This document shows, in pieces, positions 35,350 through 44,637 of a stretch of 64,000 nucleotides of DNA. The number at the start of each line of letters is the position of its first letter. Within the stretch, counting starts at the first letter, position 1. Origin of the DNA: Bradyrhizobium ottawaense (GTDB taxonomy: Bacteria; Pseudomonadota; Alphaproteobacteria; Rhizobiales; Xanthobacteraceae); assembly GCF_900099825.1 (NCBI RefSeq), contig NZ_LT629693.1, positions 2,604,001 through 2,668,000 on the forward strand, read 5' to 3'. The position numbers were made by a program, and so were the translations under genes. Under the pieces are notes generated by a model, which did not search any database, was not told the DNA's origin, and was given only the letters and a program-made list of their open reading frames with translations.

Positions 35350-37173
35350 ATGCCCGTCCGCCAGCTCCCCGAACAGGTCGTCAACCGCATCGCCGCCGGC
35401 GAGGTGGTCGAACGTCCCGCGAGCGTGGTCAAGGAACTCGTGGAAAACGCCATCGACGCCGGCGCCAGCCGGGTCGATATCTTCACCGACGGTGGCGGCC
35501 GGCGACGGATCGGCATCACCGACGACGGCGGCGGCATGACCCATGGCGACCTCGCGCTCGCCGTCGATCGCCACGCCACCTCCAAGCTCGACGACGAGGA
35601 CCTGCTGCAAATCCGCACGCTCGGGTTCCGCGGCGAGGCGCTCCCCTCGATCGGCGCGGTCGCCAAGCTCGGCATCACCACGCGCCATGCCAGCGAGCCG
35701 CATGCGTGGTCGCTGGCGGTCGAAGGCGGCGAGAAATCGGCGATCATGCCGGCCGCGCTGTCTCAAGGCACCCGCGTCGAGGTCAGCGATCTCTTCTACG
35801 CGACACCGGCACGGCTGAAATTCCTCAAGACCGACCGTACCGAGGCCGAGGCGATCCGCGAAGTCGTGCGCCGCCTTGCGATGGCGCGGCCCGACATTGC
35901 CTTCACGTTGGCCGGCGAGGAACGTGCACCGGTGACCTGGGCTGCGGCGCTGCCGGGCGCGGCCGGGCGGTTGACGCGACTCGGCGATATTCTTGGCGCG
36001 GACTTTCGCGGCAGCGCCATCGAAGTGCGCGCCGAGCGCGAGGGCGTGACGGTCGAAGGTTTTGCCGCAGCACCCTCGCTGACCCGCGCCAATGCGCTCG
36101 GGCAATATCTGTTCGTCAACGGCCGTCCGGTGCGCGACAAGCTCATCCTCGGCGCGGTGCGAGGCGCCTATGCCGATTACCTCCCGCGCGACCGGCATCC
36201 CGTCGTGGCGCTGTTCGTCACGACAGATCCGCAGGAGGTCGATGCCAATGTGCATCCGGCCAAGACCGAAGTCCGGTTCCGCAACGCCGGCCTCGTCCGC
36301 GCGCTGATTGTCCATGCGCTGAAGGACGGCCTCGCCCGCGAGGGCAAGCGCACCGCCGCCAACACCGACGGCTCGGCGCTGTCGGCGTTTCGTCCGTCGT
36401 TTGCGCCGTCGTTCACGCCACGTCCGGGCAACTGGGACTGGCGCGCCTCGCCGGCCTACCCGGCACGACCGATGCCGTCGTTCGACGGTGCAGCGGCGCA
36501 GGCCTTCGCCGAGCCGGGACAGGCCGCCTTCGATGTCGGCACGCCAACCGCCGACGTGCGCTTCGAAGTGCAACCTTCCGCCGACCTGCTCGACCGCCCG
36601 CTCGGCGCGGCACGTACCCAGATCCACGAAACCTATATCGTGTCGCAGACCCGCGACGGGCTCATTGTCGTGGATCAGCACGCCGCGCATGAGCGCATCG
36701 TCTATGAAAGACTGAAGGCGTCACTGGCGAAGAATGGCGTGCAGCGGCAGATCCTGCTGATCCCCGAGATCGTCGAATTCGACGAAGCCACCGTCGAAAA
36801 ACTGCTCGATCGCGCCGAGGAACTGGCGACGTTCGGACTCGCGATCGATAGCTTCGGCCCCGGCGCGGTCGCGGTGCGCGAAACCCCGTCGCTGCTCGGC
36901 AAGGCCAATGCGGCAGGCCTGTTGCGCGACCTCGCCGAACACATGGCGGAATGGGATGAGGCGCTGCCGCTGGAGCGCCGGCTGATGCATGTCGCCGCCA
37001 CCATGGCCTGCCACGGCTCGGTCCGCGCCGGCCGCCGCCTCAAGCCGGAAGAGATGAACGCGCTCTTGCGCGAGATGGAAGACACACCGAATTCCGGCCA
37101 GTGCAATCACGGCCGCCCGACCTATGTCGAACTGAAGCTGTCGGATATCGAGAAGCTGTTCGGGCGAAGGTGA
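35350..37173 (+). CDS. mutL: DNA mismatch repair protein MutL
   Basis: MutL couples mismatch recognition by MutS to strand removal. The 607-aa protein has the GHKL ATPase motifs: KELVENAIDAGAS, DDGGGM, RHATSK and TLGFRGEALPSIG. The C-terminal domain carries DQHAAHERIVYE at about residues 441-452, the endonuclease metal motif DQHA-x2-E-x4-E, and QCNHGRPTYVE near the end. So this MutL can nick DNA itself, as expected in organisms without MutH. The linker (about 340-420) is low complexity. It is convergent with rsmD across a palindromic repeat. Confidence 0.97.
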   Translation: MPVRQLPEQVVNRIAAGEVVERPASVVKELVENAIDAGASRVDIFTDGGGRRRIGITDDGGGMTHGDLALAVDRHATSKLDDEDLLQIRTLGFRGEALPSIGAVAKLGITTRHASEPHAWSLAVEGGEKSAIMPAALSQGTRVEVSDLFYATPARLKFLKTDRTEAEAIREVVRRLAMARPDIAFTLAGEERAPVTWAAALPGAAGRLTRLGDILGADFRGSAIEVRAEREGVTVEGFAAAPSLTRANALGQYLFVNGRPVRDKLILGAVRGAYADYLPRDRHPVVALFVTTDPQEVDANVHPAKTEVRFRNAGLVRALIVHALKDGLAREGKRTAANTDGSALSAFRPSFAPSFTPRPGNWDWRASPAYPARPMPSFDGAAAQAFAEPGQAAFDVGTPTADVRFEVQPSADLLDRPLGAARTQIHETYIVSQTRDGLIVVDQHAAHERIVYERLKASLAKNGVQRQILLIPEIVEFDEATVEKLLDRAEELATFGLAIDSFGPGAVAVRETPSLLGKANAAGLLRDLAEHMAEWDEALPLERRLMHVAATMACHGSVRAGRRLKPEEMNALLREMEDTPNSGQCNHGRPTYVELKLSDIEKLFGRR

Positions 37174-37179
37174 AGCTAC

Positions 37180-37258
37180 GTAGGGTGGATTAGCGAAGCG
37201 TAATCCACCGATTGCGCGCGGAGAGAACGGCGGATTACGCTTCGCTAATCCGCCCTAC
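37180..37258. repeat. Intergenic palindromic repeat, family D, copy 1
   Basis: GTAGGGTGGATTAGCGAAGC and GCTTCGCTAATCCGCCCTAC are inverse arms of about 20 bp around a short centre. It lies between the convergent mutL and rsmD genes and recurs at 53953. Confidence 0.88.
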
Positions 37259-37812
37259 GAATTGGCTTTCAAAAACACAAATTCGGTGTCGTCATACGCC
37301 CGCCGCTCCAGCTCCTCGAAACCGTCAGGCGCGGTAAACGCGGCAGCCTTCGCTTCCTCGACCACGAGCAGCGCGCCCGGAATCAGCCAGCCGCCGTCGC
37401 GCAGCGAGACAAGCGCCTTTTCCGCCAGCCCCCTGCCGTAGGGCGGATCGAGAAACACCAGCGCGAACGGTTCGACCGGATGCGCCGGGCCGAGATCGGT
37501 GGCGTCGCGGCGATAGACTTTGGTGACGCCGCCGAGGCCGAGCGCCTCGACATTGTTGCGCAACAGGGCGCGCGCCTCGGCGCCGTTGTCGACGAACAGC
37601 GTGAATAGCGCGCCGCGCGACACCGCCTCGATGCCGAGCGCGCCGGTGCCGGCAAACAGATCGAGCACGCGCGCGCCCTCGATCGGATCGTCATAGGCAT
37701 GGATGAGAATATTGAATACCGACTCGCGCAACCGATCCGCCGTTGGGCGGATATCGCTTGATGAGGGAGAAGCCAGGTTACGGCCCTTCAACCGCCCGCC
37801 GACGACACGCAT
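37255..37812 (-). CDS. rsmD: 16S rRNA (guanine966-N2)-methyltransferase
   Basis: RsmD methylates G966 of 16S rRNA. The 185-aa protein begins MRVVGGRLKGRNLASP, then has the family segment RPTADRLRESVFNIL, the SAM motif VLDLFAGTGALGIEAVSRGA, and the catalytic DPPY in LVFLDPPYGRGLAEKAL. The gene is read leftward, eight bases downstream of the pseudouridine synthase stop, so the two are probably co-transcribed. Confidence 0.95.
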   Translation of the reverse strand: MRVVGGRLKGRNLASPSSSDIRPTADRLRESVFNILIHAYDDPIEGARVLDLFAGTGALGIEAVSRGALFTLFVDNGAEARALLRNNVEALGLGGVTKVYRRDATDLGPAHPVEPFALVFLDPPYGRGLAEKALVSLRDGGWLIPGALLVVEEAKAAAFTAPDGFEELERRAYDDTEFVFLKANS

Positions 37813-37819
37813 AGCTCAA

Positions 37820-40036
37820 CTACTCGTCGCGCGGCGTCAGGTCGCGCTTGCCGTGGTAGCCGCGTTGCGGGCGGCGTGGCGGGCCGTAGCCGCTGGCCTC
37901 TTCCTCGTTGCGCGCACGGGCTTCCTCGCTGCCGGTGCGCTGCACCAGCACGCGGCGGCCCTTGCGGTCGGCGATCACTTCCCTCTTGCTGACCGGCTTG
38001 GACGGCTTTGAACCGTGCGAAGCTTCGGACGATGCCTCCTGGGACTTATCAGCCGGCATCGGCCGGTTGAAATCGGCGCCGGCCAACGCTGCGATCTTCT
38101 CGCCGAGCTGCTCGCGCAACACCCGGGTCTTGACCTCCTCGACCTTGCCTTCTTCGAGTTCGCCGAGCTGGAACGGCCCGTAGGAGACGCGGATCAGCCG
38201 GTTCACCTCGAGGCCGAGATGCGCCATCACGTTGCGGACTTCGCGGTTCTTGCCTTCGCGGATCGCAAACACCAGCCACACATTGGCGCCCTGGTCGCGC
38301 TCCAGCGTCGCGTCGATCGAGCCGTATTTGACGCCGTCGACCTCAACGCCCTTCTTCAGCTCGTCGAGCTGGCCCTGCGTGACGTCGCCATGGGCGCGAA
38401 CGCGGTAGCGCCGCAGCCAGCCGGTGTCGGGCAGTTCGAGCGCCCGCGCCAGTCCGCCGTCATTGGTCAGCAGCAGCAGGCCTTCGGTGTTGAAATCGAG
38501 CCGGCCGATCGAGATCAGCCGCGGCAAGCCTTCCGGCAGGTTGTCGAACACGGTCGGCCGTCCCTCGGGATCGGCGTGCGTGGTCATCAGGCCGCGCGGC
38601 TTGTGGAACATGAACAGCCGGGTGCGCTCGCGCGGCGGCAACGGCTTGCCATCGATCGCGATGACATCGTTGCCGGTGACGTCGAGCGCCGGCGAGTTGA
38701 TGACGCGGCCATTGACGGTGACGCGGCCCTGCGTGATCCATTCCTCGGCATCGCGGCGCGAAGCCAGCCCTGCCCGCGCCATCACCTTGGCGATGCGCTC
38801 ACTGGTCTTCTTCTTCGGCTCGGGACGCGGTGCCCGCTTGTCGAAGTCGGGCGCACGCTCGCGGTAAGCGCCGCGGCCGCCGAACGCCGGACGCTTGGCG
38901 AACACCTTGCTGTCGTCTTCATTGTCGCGGCGCGGCCGATCTTCACCGGCCTCGTTACGCGGATGTTCCTGCCAGTCGGTGCGGCCCTCCGGCCGCTGAC
39001 GCGGCCGGTCGAATTTCGGACGGTCGCCGCGGTCTTCACGGGGCCGGTCGAATTTCGGCCGTTCACGAAACGGACGATCGCCAGAAGGACGATCGCCACG
39101 CGGACGGTCTCCTTGGGGACGATCTTCACGCTTCTGCCACGGCTTTGAATCACCACGGTCAGAACCAAAATCCTTGCGCGGACCGCGATCCCGATCGCCC
39201 CCGCTGCCACGATCCGGGCGGCTGCCAAAATCCTTGCGTGGGCCACGATCCGGCGCACCGCGTGATGAGAACTTCTTGTCGCCACCAAATTTTCGCTCGG
39301 GCCGATCTCCACGAGGCCGATCGCCATCGCGCGAAGGCCGCGCGCTGAACGGACGATCGCCACGGGGCCGGTCGCCGTCTTTGCGAAAACCCTCGCCACG
39401 CGGGGTGTAAGGCCGCTTCTCGCCGCCACCTTCCCGCGGCGTATAGGGTTTCTTGTCGCCGAACTTCTTGTCCTGGAAACGTCCGGCCGGACGCGTATCG
39501 TCGCGATCGCGTCGCGGCGGCCGGTCGTCGCGGTTGAAGTTGGGACGGTCGCCGCGCGGCGTGTAGGGACGCTTTTCGCCGCCACGATCATCGCGGCTGA
39601 AATTCGGGCGGTCGCCACGCGGCTTGAACGGGCGCTTCTCGCCGTCACGGTCCGGACGTGAGCCAAAATCCTTGCGCGGTCCGCGGTCGGGACGATCACC
39701 AGCGGGACGATCCTCGCGGTTAAATCTAGGGCGCGGCGAGTCGCCAAAGTCCCGGCGCGGCGGACGATCGTCGCCATCGCGTTTGCCGGCATAGGGTTTG
39801 CCTGCGCCCGCATAGGGCTTCTTGCCGAACGATTTCGCGCCATCCGACTTACCGGCATAGGGACGCCGCTCGCCGTCCCCCTCGCTCTTGCCGGCAAAGC
39901 CGCGCTTGGCGAATTTCTTGTCCGGTCCCCGCGCTGCCCCGGAACGGCCCTTGCCGCCGCCGGCGCGGCCCTTGCCGTCGCCTTGGCGGTCACGCCGGCC
40001 GCGGGAATCGTTGTTTTTGTCGTTATCGCGGGGCAT
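37820..40036 (-). CDS. rluB: rRNA pseudouridine synthase (RluB/RsuA family) with long basic N-terminal extension
   Basis: The catalytic part lies at the C-terminus: an S4 RNA-binding domain (about residues 408-460, KVMARAGLASRRDAEEWI), then the RsuA-type synthase with GRLDFNTEGLLLLTNDG, in which the aspartate at about residue 512 is catalytic. It probably modifies 23S rRNA. The first 400 residues are unusual: repeats of arginine, aspartate, glycine, proline and lysine (units such as RPNFSRDDRGGEKRPYTPRGD), with no fold seen. Homologues are about 290 aa; the extension may bind RNA or form condensates, as similar RG-rich tails do. The C-terminus is also basic. Confidence 0.88.
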   Translation of the reverse strand: MPRDNDKNNDSRGRRDRQGDGKGRAGGGKGRSGAARGPDKKFAKRGFAGKSEGDGERRPYAGKSDGAKSFGKKPYAGAGKPYAGKRDGDDRPPRRDFGDSPRPRFNREDRPAGDRPDRGPRKDFGSRPDRDGEKRPFKPRGDRPNFSRDDRGGEKRPYTPRGDRPNFNRDDRPPRRDRDDTRPAGRFQDKKFGDKKPYTPREGGGEKRPYTPRGEGFRKDGDRPRGDRPFSARPSRDGDRPRGDRPERKFGGDKKFSSRGAPDRGPRKDFGSRPDRGSGGDRDRGPRKDFGSDRGDSKPWQKREDRPQGDRPRGDRPSGDRPFRERPKFDRPREDRGDRPKFDRPRQRPEGRTDWQEHPRNEAGEDRPRRDNEDDSKVFAKRPAFGGRGAYRERAPDFDKRAPRPEPKKKTSERIAKVMARAGLASRRDAEEWITQGRVTVNGRVINSPALDVTGNDVIAIDGKPLPPRERTRLFMFHKPRGLMTTHADPEGRPTVFDNLPEGLPRLISIGRLDFNTEGLLLLTNDGGLARALELPDTGWLRRYRVRAHGDVTQGQLDELKKGVEVDGVKYGSIDATLERDQGANVWLVFAIREGKNREVRNVMAHLGLEVNRLIRVSYGPFQLGELEEGKVEEVKTRVLREQLGEKIAALAGADFNRPMPADKSQEASSEASHGSKPSKPVSKREVIADRKGRRVLVQRTGSEEARARNEEEASGYGPPRRPQRGYHGKRDLTPRDE

Positions 40037-40195
40037 GAAGGGGCTCTCGGGTACGTATGAAATGGCTATCAGGCGGATGGGCTGTCATAGCGATAACGCG
40101 CGCGCACTCTGATCAAGGCGCATTCTCACGCAAAACCGGCATCCACGTTTGCTGAAGGTGCTCCTAGTAGCAGGTTTCTTTCGATGATACGAGGC

Positions 40196-40642
40196 ATGAC
40201 TGCCCCTTCTTTCATGGATTTGGCCCTCAAAACGGCCGAAAACGCCGGAAAAGCCGGCGAAGTTCCGATCGGATGCGTGATCGTCAGGGGTTATGAGGTC
40301 ATCGCCGCCGCCGGCAACCGGACGCTGACCGACCGCGACCCGACCGCACATGCCGAAATCCTGGCGATCCGGCAGGCCGCCGAGGCTGTTGGCACCGAAC
40401 GGCTGGTCGATTGCGACCTCTATGTCACGCTGGAGCCCTGCACCATGTGCGCCGGCGCGATTTCGTTCGCGCGGATCCGCCGGCTCTATTACGGCGCCGC
40501 CGACCCAAAGGGGGGTGCCGTGGATTCCGGCGTGCGGTTCTTCGCGCAGCCGACCTGTCACCATGTGCCGGAGGTCTATTCGGCGGTGGGCGAGACCGAG
40601 GCAGCGACGCTGCTGCGGGATTTCTTCAAGGTGAGGCGCTAG
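40196..40642 (+). CDS. tadA: tRNA-specific adenosine deaminase
   Basis: TadA converts adenosine 34 of tRNA-Arg(ACG) to inosine. The 148-aa protein has the zinc-deaminase motifs: HAEILAIRQA with the catalytic glutamate, and PCTMCAGA with two zinc cysteines. The N-terminus is MTAPSFMDLALKTAEN; an ATG four codons upstream (40184) is possible. It is divergent from the pseudouridine synthase. Confidence 0.95.
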   Translation: MTAPSFMDLALKTAENAGKAGEVPIGCVIVRGYEVIAAAGNRTLTDRDPTAHAEILAIRQAAEAVGTERLVDCDLYVTLEPCTMCAGAISFARIRRLYYGAADPKGGAVDSGVRFFAQPTCHHVPEVYSAVGETEAATLLRDFFKVRR

Positions 40643-40652
40643 AGCCCTAAAC

Positions 40653-40771
40653 CGTCATTGCGAGCGCAGCGACTTGTCCGCCGTAGCTCACCGAGCGTAG
40701 GCGGAAGCAATCCATCTTTCCTACGGAACGAAGCATGGATTGCTTCGTCGCTGGCGCTCCTCGCAATGACG
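40653..40771. repeat. Intergenic palindromic repeat, family B, copy 3
   Basis: CGTCATTGCGAGCGCAGCGA at the left, GACTTGTCCGCCGTAGC and GGCGGAAGCAATCCAT inside, and CTCGCAATGACG at the right end. It separates the convergent tadA and dehalogenase genes. Confidence 0.85.
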
Positions 40772-40782
40772 ACAGAGATAGC

Positions 40783-41688
40783 TCACGCCGCCAGAAAAAA
40801 CTCCCGCAACAGCCTCGCCGTCACGTCCGGATTTTCTTCCGTCAGGAAATGCCCGCTATCGACCGGCGCGCCGGACACGTTGGGTGCCCATTTCTTCCAG
40901 GTGTCGAGCGGCGTCGCCGCGGCCTTTGCGATGCCGACGTCGCCCCACAGCGCAAGCATCGGGATCGTGATCTTCTTGCCCGCATCGAAGTCCGCCTTGT
41001 CGATATCGTAGTCGGCATAGGCGCCGGCGCGGTAATCCTCGCACATCGCGTGAATCCGCGATGGGTCGAGGAACGGCGCGATGTAATGCTGCAGCGCGCG
41101 CGGATCCATTGCAGCCAGCGTCTTCGACTTGGTCTGGCTCGCCATCTTCTGCCGGAGAAAGAACTCGCCGTTGCCGCTGATCAGGGTTTCCGGCAGCGGA
41201 TACGGCTGCGCCAGGAACGTCCAGTGATAGATGTTCAGCGCATACAGCCGGTTCATCTTCTCCCAGTAATCATAGGTCGGCAGGATATCGAGCACCGCCA
41301 GTTTCGACAGCCGGCCGGGATGATCGAGCGCCAGCCGGTACGACACACGCCCGCCGCGATCGTGACCCGCCAGCGCGAAATGCACATGGCCGAGCTGCTC
41401 CATCGCTTCCACCATCGTCTTCGCCATCGCGCGCTTGGTGTAGGGCGTGTGGTCCTTGTCGCTGTCGGGCATGTCCGACCAGCCATAGCCCGGCAGGTCG
41501 GCGATGATCAGGGTGAATTTGTCGGCCAGCTTCGGCGCGACCGTGTGCCACATCACATGGGTCGATGAAAAGCCGTGCAGCAGCAACAGCGGCGGCCCCT
41601 TACCGCCGACACGGGCGAAGATGCGACCCGCGCTGGTATTGATCCATTCGGAGGCATATCCGGGAAACAGATCGGCAAGATCGGGCAT
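40783..41688 (-). CDS. Haloacetate (fluoroacetate) dehalogenase
   Basis: This 301-aa alpha/beta hydrolase closely resembles the fluoroacetate dehalogenase of Rhodopseudomonas palustris (RPA1163), which breaks the C-F bond of fluoroacetate. By direct counting, all the residues known for that enzyme are at the same positions: nucleophile Asp110, substrate arginines Arg111 and Arg114, Asp134, fluoride pocket His155, Trp156 and Tyr219, and His280. Differences include Gln185 where RPA1163 has Trp, and HGFSSTH instead of HGFPQTH near residue 40. So fluoroacetate or chloroacetate dehalogenation is likely, with possibly altered substrate size. It is divergent from an acyl-CoA dehydrogenase gene. Confidence 0.88.
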   Translation of the reverse strand: MPDLADLFPGYASEWINTSAGRIFARVGGKGPPLLLLHGFSSTHVMWHTVAPKLADKFTLIIADLPGYGWSDMPDSDKDHTPYTKRAMAKTMVEAMEQLGHVHFALAGHDRGGRVSYRLALDHPGRLSKLAVLDILPTYDYWEKMNRLYALNIYHWTFLAQPYPLPETLISGNGEFFLRQKMASQTKSKTLAAMDPRALQHYIAPFLDPSRIHAMCEDYRAGAYADYDIDKADFDAGKKITIPMLALWGDVGIAKAAATPLDTWKKWAPNVSGAPVDSGHFLTEENPDVTARLLREFFLAA

Positions 41689-41822
41689 GGCTCACTCTCT
41701 CGTCATCGTCCGCCACCGGGTCAGTGCGTGCTTTAAACATTGTTTGGCGTTGCCGCTGGCACGTCCCAGCGTTATGCCATCCGGCAAGCCCGGCCAACAA
41801 GAACCAAAAGCGAGGAAGTGCC

Positions 41823-43055
41823 ATGTCGATCGATTTCGAAATTCCGGCGGAAGCCAAGGCGATCCGCGAGAAGGTTCGCCAATGGGTGCACGATCACTGC
41901 ATCCCCGCGGAGAAGGAACTCGACACCAAGCCGCTCGCCGAGGTGCTGGGCCCGCTGCGGGCCAAGGCCCGCGCGCAGGGCCTGTGGTGCCCGTTCGTGC
42001 CGAAGCAATATGGCGGCATGGGCCTCGGCCCGCTCGCCAACGCGCTGGTGCAGATGGAGCTCGGCGAGAGTATGCTCGGCGCGCTTTCAATGAACACGCA
42101 GGGTCCCGACGACGCCTCGATGATGACCATTCTCGAGCACGGCACGGAATATCAGAAGGAAAAGTTCCTAAAACCCCTGCTGAACGGCGAGAAGCGCATC
42201 TGCTTTTCGATGACCGAGAAGGCCGCCGGCGCCGACGCCACCGGCATGCAGACCACCGCCGTCAAGGACGGCAACGAGAATTACGTTCTCAACGGCGAAA
42301 AATGGTTCTCGTCCTCCGCCAGCGTTGCCGACATGGCGCTTGTCATGGCCAAGACCGATCCGAACGCACCGCGCCATCAGCAGTATTCCACCTTCATCGT
42401 CGAGCTGCCGAACCCCGGCTACAAGATCAAGCGCAATGTCGCGAACATGGCGATCGAGGGGCCGCATGACGACGTGCTGCACGGCGGCCATTCCGAGATC
42501 GAGATCAAGGATCTGAAAGTATCGGCCGACAACCTGCTCGGTGGCGAAGGCAACGGCTTCAACATGGGCCAGCACCGCCTCGCTTACGGCCGCTTGCGCC
42601 ACGGCATGCACAACGTCGCCAAGGCGCAGCGCGCCCTCGACATGGCGGTCGCCCACATCACCAAGCGTTCGACCTTCGGCGTGCTGCTCGCCGATCGCCA
42701 GGGCGTCCAGTTCATGCTCGCCGATTGCGCCGAACAGCTCTATATCGGCCGCCTGATGCTGCTGCACATCGCCTACAAGGCGGAAAAGGGCATGGACATC
42801 CGGCAGGAGAACTCGATCGCCAAGATCTTCCATGCCCATATGGTGCACAAGGTGATCGATACCGCGATCCAGCTCCACGGCGCCCTCGGCTTTTCCCAGG
42901 ATACGCCGCTCGCCAAATGGTACACCCAGGTACGTGCGCAGCGGCTGGTCGACGGTCCGGACGAAGTGCACCGATGGAAGATCGGCAAGAACGTCATCAA
43001 GGCGTTCCGCGAGCACGGCACCACCGCGAGCGCGGTGGGCGGGGATTTGCTGTAG
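41823..43055 (+). CDS. Acyl-CoA dehydrogenase (ACAD10/11-like)
   Basis: This flavoprotein of 410 aa oxidises acyl-CoA to trans-2-enoyl-CoA. It begins SIDFEIPAEAKAIREKVR and has the flavin and substrate region CFSMTEKAAGADATGMQT, then KWFSSSASVADMALV. The C-terminal segment reads LHGALGFSQDTPLAKWYTQ and LVDGPDEVHRWKIGK, with an aspartate-glycine-proline-aspartate-glutamate stretch as in the ACAD10/11 group rather than the classic EGT-type glutamate. The chain length preference is unknown. AGGAAG provides the ribosome site. It lies divergent to the dehalogenase, 134 bp away, but a pathway link is not shown. Confidence 0.92.
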   Translation: MSIDFEIPAEAKAIREKVRQWVHDHCIPAEKELDTKPLAEVLGPLRAKARAQGLWCPFVPKQYGGMGLGPLANALVQMELGESMLGALSMNTQGPDDASMMTILEHGTEYQKEKFLKPLLNGEKRICFSMTEKAAGADATGMQTTAVKDGNENYVLNGEKWFSSSASVADMALVMAKTDPNAPRHQQYSTFIVELPNPGYKIKRNVANMAIEGPHDDVLHGGHSEIEIKDLKVSADNLLGGEGNGFNMGQHRLAYGRLRHGMHNVAKAQRALDMAVAHITKRSTFGVLLADRQGVQFMLADCAEQLYIGRLMLLHIAYKAEKGMDIRQENSIAKIFHAHMVHKVIDTAIQLHGALGFSQDTPLAKWYTQVRAQRLVDGPDEVHRWKIGKNVIKAFREHGTTASAVGGDLL

Positions 43056-43088
43056 TCGTCGCATCGAGCGACGAGCAAATCTCAAGGT

Positions 43089-43202
43089 GTCATTGCCGGG
43101 CTTGACCCGGCAATCCATCCCCTAAAAGAGTCTTCACGAAGCTGATGGATGCCCGGGTCACCTAGCGCGAAGACGCGCTTCGCGCTTCTGCCCGGGCATG
43201 AC
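43089..43202. repeat. Intergenic palindromic repeat, family C, copy 3
   Basis: GTCATTGCCGGGCTTGACCC at the left and CCCGGGCATGAC at the right. It includes the insert GCGAAGACGCGCTTCGCGCTT that also occurs at 24183-24233. It separates the convergent acyl-CoA dehydrogenase and purD genes. Confidence 0.85.
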
Positions 43203-43211
43203 GAGCAGGAA

Positions 43212-44486
43212 TTACTTCTCTCGCTCGACTGCCCGCCAGCCGATATCGCGGCGGCAAAAACCTTCCGGCCATTTGATCCGGTCGACGGCCTGATACGCGC
43301 GCTGCCGCGCCTCGCTGACGGTCTTCCCGGACGCGCAGACGTTCAGCACGCGGCCGCCATTGGCGAGCAGCTTGCCGTCTTTCGCGACTGTGCCGGCGTG
43401 GAAGATCTCGACGCCGTCGATCCTGCTGGCTTCGTCGAGACCCGTGATCACCGAGCCCTTGCCGTAGTCGCCGGGATAACCCTTGGTCGCCATGATCACG
43501 GTCAGTGCGACATCGTCGAACCAGCGCAGGCTGAAATTCTTCAACTGACCGTCGGCGCAGGCGATCAACGCCGGCAGCACATCGGACATCATCCGCAGCA
43601 TCAGCACCTGGGTTTCCGGATCGCCGAAGCGGGCGTTGTATTCGACGAGCTTCGGGCCGTCTTTGGTGACCATGATGCCCGCAAAGAGCACGCCCTTGTA
43701 AGGCGCCCCCATCGCCTTCATCGCGCGCAGCGTCGGCACGATCATTTCATCCATCACCCGCGTGTTCATGGCGTCGGTCATGACGGGCGCCGGCGAATAG
43801 GCGCCCATGCCGCCCGTGTTCGGCCCGGTATCACCGTCGAAGGCACGCTTGTGGTCCTGGGCGGTGGCGAGCGGCAGCGCGTGTTCGCCGTCGCAGAGCG
43901 CGAAGAACGAGGCTTCTTCACCTTCCATGAATTCCTCAATCACCACTTCCGCGCCGGCGCCGCCAAAGCCGCCACCGAACATCATGTCGACCGCAGCCAG
44001 CGCCTCCGCCTCCGTCATCGCGACGACGACGCCCTTCCCGGCAGCAAGCCCGTCCGCCTTGACGACGATCGGCGCCCCCTGCCTGCGGATATAGGCCTTC
44101 GCCGCTTCGGCATCGGTGAAGTGCTCATAGGCAGCGGTCGGAATGTGGTTGGCGCGGCAGAGCGCCTTGGTGAAATTCTTCGAACTCTCAAGCTGCCCGG
44201 CGGCTTTGGTCGGACCGAAGGCCTTGAAACCGGCGGCGTTGAGATCGTCGACCATGCCTGCGGCGATCGGCGCGTCCGGGCCGACCACGACGAAATCAAC
44301 CGCGTTGCGTTTGCAGAAATCGATCACGGCGGGGTGGTCGGTGATATCGAGCGGGACGCATTCGGCCTCATTGGCGATGCCGGCATTGCCGGGCGCGCAC
44401 CACAGCTTGGTCAGCAGCGGGGAAGCGGCGATCTTCCACGCCAGGGCGTGTTCGCGGCCGCCGGAACCGAGCAAAAGGATGTTCAT
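43212..44486 (-). CDS. purD: Phosphoribosylamine--glycine ligase
   Basis: PurD (GARS) joins glycine to phosphoribosylamine with ATP in purine synthesis. The 424-aa protein begins [20 protein letters not shown], has the ATP-grasp region ([19 protein letters not shown]), [26 protein letters not shown], and [11 protein letters not shown] at the end. The start at 44486 gives the standard N-terminus. It is divergent from xseA, 151 bp away. Confidence 0.97.
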   Translation of the reverse strand: MNILLLGSGGREHALAWKIAASPLLTKLWCAPGNAGIANEAECVPLDITDHPAVIDFCKRNAVDFVVVGPDAPIAAGMVDDLNAAGFKAFGPTKAAGQLESSKNFTKALCRANHIPTAAYEHFTDAEAAKAYIRRQGAPIVVKADGLAAGKGVVVAMTEAEALAAVDMMFGGGFGGAGAEVVIEEFMEGEEASFFALCDGEHALPLATAQDHKRAFDGDTGPNTGGMGAYSPAPVMTDAMNTRVMDEMIVPTLRAMKAMGAPYKGVLFAGIMVTKDGPKLVEYNARFGDPETQVLMLRMMSDVLPALIACADGQLKNFSLRWFDDVALTVIMATKGYPGDYGKGSVITGLDEASRIDGVEIFHAGTVAKDGKLLANGGRVLNVCASGKTVSEARQRAYQAVDRIKWPEGFCRRDIGWRAVEREK

Positions 44487-44637
44487 GAGGTGGACCGGAT
44501 GCGGGGTTTCGAAGCGCAGTCGGTCGCACGAGTCTGCCTTAGCCTGCAAGGGGTTCCTTGCGAACGGCGGGCGAAGATCGCCGAAAACGTCCCTATCCGG
44601 AACGGCCAAAAATCCCTACTTTACGCGGGCCTCCTCC

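Noticed and set aside
38015..39148. Long plus-strand frame opposite the pseudouridine synthase
   Set aside because: Shadow of the repetitive N-terminal region.
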